Below, piece after piece: positions 5,900-7,292 of a stretch of DNA of 7,292 nucleotides. This DNA is from Bacillota bacterium (GTDB taxonomy: Bacteria; Bacillota; Dethiobacteria; DTU022): positions 1 to 7,292 of the forward strand of contig JAAZIE010000080.1 in assembly GCA_012510305.1 (NCBI GenBank), read 5' to 3'. The position numbers were made by a program, and so were the translations under genes. Below the pieces are notes generated by a model. That model saw only the letters and a program-made list of their open reading frames with translations, did not search any database and was not told the DNA's origin. Numbering within the stretch: position 1 is the first letter of the stretch; the number at the start of each line of letters is the position of its first letter.

Positions 5900-6862
5900 G
5901 TGCAAAAAATTGCAGTTTTGACCAGCGGCGGCGATGCTCCGGGGATGAACGCCGCCATCCGGGCGGTGGTGCGGGCCGGGATCTCTTACGGGATGGAAGT
6001 GCACGGTATCGAAAGGGGTTTCTCCGGGCTCGTTGGCGGCGACAACTCAAGAGTTTTTGACCTGGGAGCGGTGGCCGGGATTATTCACCGGGGCGGAACG
6101 ATCCTGCATACGGCGCGCTCGACGGAGTTCTACGAAAAAGAGGCCCAAGAACAAGCTGCCCGCCGGATGCTGGAGGCGGGCCTGGAAAGCCTGGTTGTAA
6201 TCGGGGGGAGCGGCTCTTTTCGCGGAGCACAGGCGCTCCAGGAGCTGGGGGTAAAGGTGGTCGGGATTCCGGCGACGATCGACCACGACATCCCCGGCAC
6301 TGACAGCTCCATCGGCTTTGATACGGCGGTCAATACAATTCTGGAGGCGATCACCCGCCTTCGTGACACCGCCACTTCGCATGAGCGCATCTTTGTTGTC
6401 GAAGTGATGGGCCGCGAAAGCGGCTATATCGCCCTGGCGGCAGGCATCGCCGGCGGAGCCGAAGCGATCATCATTCCAGAAATCAAACCCGACCTGGACC
6501 AGATCTGCCGCCGCCTCCTGGAAGGGATTGCCCGTAAAAAAACACATAGTTTGATCCTGGTCGCCGAAGGGGCGGCCGGCGCCTACGATATCGGTCAAAA
6601 AGTTCACCAAAAAACGGGCCTGGAGACGCGGGTGGTGGTCCTGGGCCATATCCAGCGCGGCGGAACCCCGTCGGCAGTGGACCGGCTCCTGGGCAGCCGC
6701 ATGGGTGCAGCAGCGGTAACCCTGCTGCACCGGGGTTACAGCGGGCTGATGGCGGCACAGCGGGGCACTGAAATCGTGGCCGTACCGCTGGCCAGAAGCT
6801 TTATCGGCGGCAGGGCTTTTCCAGAAGACCTTTATGAGCTGTCGCTGGTACTGGCCCGGTAA
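5900..6862 (+). CDS. pfkA: 6-phosphofructokinase (PfkA family) with altered Mg-binding motif
   Basis: PfkA phosphorylates fructose 6-phosphate to the 1,6-bisphosphate, the committed step of glycolysis, in the cytoplasm, usually as an ATP-using tetramer. The length (320) matches bacterial PfkA. Family signatures are LTSGGDAPGMN (7-17), TARS (71-74), VVIGGSGSFRGA (99-110), PATIDHDIPGTD (124-135), SHERIFVVEVMGRESG (160-175), ETR (242-244) and GHIQRGG (249-255). Two differences stand out: the usual GGDGS is GGSGS, with Ser104 at the Asp that helps bind Mg-ATP, and the usual TIDND is TIDHD (His129). Catalytic D128, the arginine sites and Gly105 are kept; a glycine there suggests ATP rather than pyrophosphate as donor. 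The GTG start at 5900 is 6 bases after dnaE stops; the AAAGGG Shine-Dalgarno is 9 bases upstream. Function is likely but the altered residues make activity uncertain. Confidence 0.93.
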   Translation: MQKIAVLTSGGDAPGMNAAIRAVVRAGISYGMEVHGIERGFSGLVGGDNSRVFDLGAVAGIIHRGGTILHTARSTEFYEKEAQEQAARRMLEAGLESLVVIGGSGSFRGAQALQELGVKVVGIPATIDHDIPGTDSSIGFDTAVNTILEAITRLRDTATSHERIFVVEVMGRESGYIALAAGIAGGAEAIIIPEIKPDLDQICRRLLEGIARKKTHSLILVAEGAAGAYDIGQKVHQKTGLETRVVVLGHIQRGGTPSAVDRLLGSRMGAAAVTLLHRGYSGLMAAQRGTEIVAVPLARSFIGGRAFPEDLYELSLVLAR

Positions 6863-6894
6863 ACGGGGCCGCGGATTGCGAGAGGAGGGAAGTC

Positions 6895-7248
6895 TTGCGT
6901 CGTACAAAAATTATTGCAACTATTGGCCCAGCTTCTGAAAGCCCGGAAACAGTTGCCGCTTTAATCGAAGCGGGCATGGATGTAGCACGGCTGAACCTCT
7001 CACACGGCGAGAGCGAGGACCACTGGCGGCGCCTCCGGACCATACACGAAGTGAGCCGGGAGCTGAACACCATTGTCGCCATTTTGGTGGACACCAGGGG
7101 GCCGGAGGTGCGCATCGGGCGGCTCCCCGAAGAGGGCATTCTTCTGAAAAAAGGAGCGCCGCTCGTTTTAACCACCGCCCCGGCAACCGGCGGCGCGGAG
7201 ACGCGTCCGCGCAACGCCGCGATCAACTACGTCATCAGCTACCTCTGA
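6895..7248 (+). CDS. pyk: Pyruvate kinase, 5' part, interrupted by a stop
   Basis: Pyruvate kinase transfers phosphate from phosphoenolpyruvate to ADP, ending glycolysis. This 117-residue frame holds the start of the family: TKIIATIGPAS (4-14), VARLNLSHG (30-38, with the substrate and ion-binding Arg, Asn, Ser and His) and LVDTRGPEVRIG (64-75, usually DTKGPEIR). Full enzymes have about 470-590 residues, so most is absent. It begins at TTG 6895 with a strong AGGAGG (6883-6888) 6 bases upstream. The stop at 7246-7248 falls early in the small lid (B) domain. After about 7222 the frame two bases along (CTA CCT CTG ACC GCG GAG CCG GAC) reads LPLTAEPDD, like the LPxDVxPGD region of the family, so one base may be missing. 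It follows pfkA by 32 bases, probably in one operon. The window ends before the rest of the gene. Confidence 0.85.
   Translation: MRRTKIIATIGPASESPETVAALIEAGMDVARLNLSHGESEDHWRRLRTIHEVSRELNTIVAILVDTRGPEVRIGRLPEEGILLKKGAPLVLTTAPATGGAETRPRNAAINYVISYL
7213..7248 (+). other. Suspected frame break in pyk
   Basis: The upstream frame reads family-like sequence to about INYV and then stops. A frame differing by one missing base gives LPLTAEPDD directly after. The residues after that, to 7292, only loosely resemble the ILIDDG motif, so another error or real divergence may follow. Confidence 0.5.
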
Positions 7249-7292
7249 CCGCGGAGCCGGACGATCGGAGAACCACCATGATCCAGGCACAA

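Noticed and set aside
6047..6907. Open frame of 286 codons opposite pfkA
   Set aside because: It is the antisense of a clearly recognised pfkA, with low-complexity composition and no family features.
1..7292. CRISPR array, tRNA or rRNA gene, transposase, prophage or defence genes
   Set aside because: None is visible; nearly all the window is accounted for by core metabolic, replication, sporulation and membrane genes.

Overview
The window holds ordinary chromosomal core genes, most likely from an endospore-forming Firmicute of the clostridial type with fairly high G+C. Two genes (ytrH and ytrI homologues) belong to sporulation families found in endospore formers. dnaE, pfkA and pyk appear in a neighbourhood resembling the Bacillus dnaE/pfkA/pyk region. 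Starts are often non-ATG (TTG or GTG) and preceded by purine-rich Shine-Dalgarno sequences. The species cannot be named from the sequence.

Layout. Bases 1-74 carry two copies of a short CCCTCAG(G/C)ATGAC repeat and weak terminator-like structure. An AI-2E/YtvI-family membrane permease lies on the minus strand (75-1124). A 186-base gap holds its probable promoter and a minus-strand terminator-like hairpin. A 94-residue two-pass membrane protein of unknown function follows on the plus strand (1317-1601). Convergent to it is a minus-strand sporulation pair, ytrH (2013-2342) then ytrI (1435-2010). The 99-base gap at 2343-2441 appears to carry overlapping divergent promoters, one for ytrHI and one for dnaE. 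On the plus strand come dnaE (2442-5893), pfkA (5900-6862) and the 5' part of pyk (6895 to the window edge). They are so closely spaced that they are probably one operon joining a replicative polymerase subunit with two regulatory steps of glycolysis.

Reading frames. dnaE is broken by a -1 disruption at a CCCCTTTTGA run (4016-4025). It separates the first two catalytic aspartates from the third, yet both halves are otherwise well conserved. The pyk frame stops at 7246-7248, but a neighbouring frame carries on with pyruvate-kinase-like residues. The ytrI frame runs about 50 residues past its family-like end into the convergent gene. Three such events in one small window suggest single-base errors in the assembly, though real mutation or recoding is not excluded.

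I found no mobile element, CRISPR array, RNA gene or convincing new system. The most useful leads are the dnaE frame break, an altered Mg-binding motif in PfkA (GGSGS instead of GGDGS, and TIDHD instead of TIDND), and the compact dnaE-pfkA-pyk arrangement.
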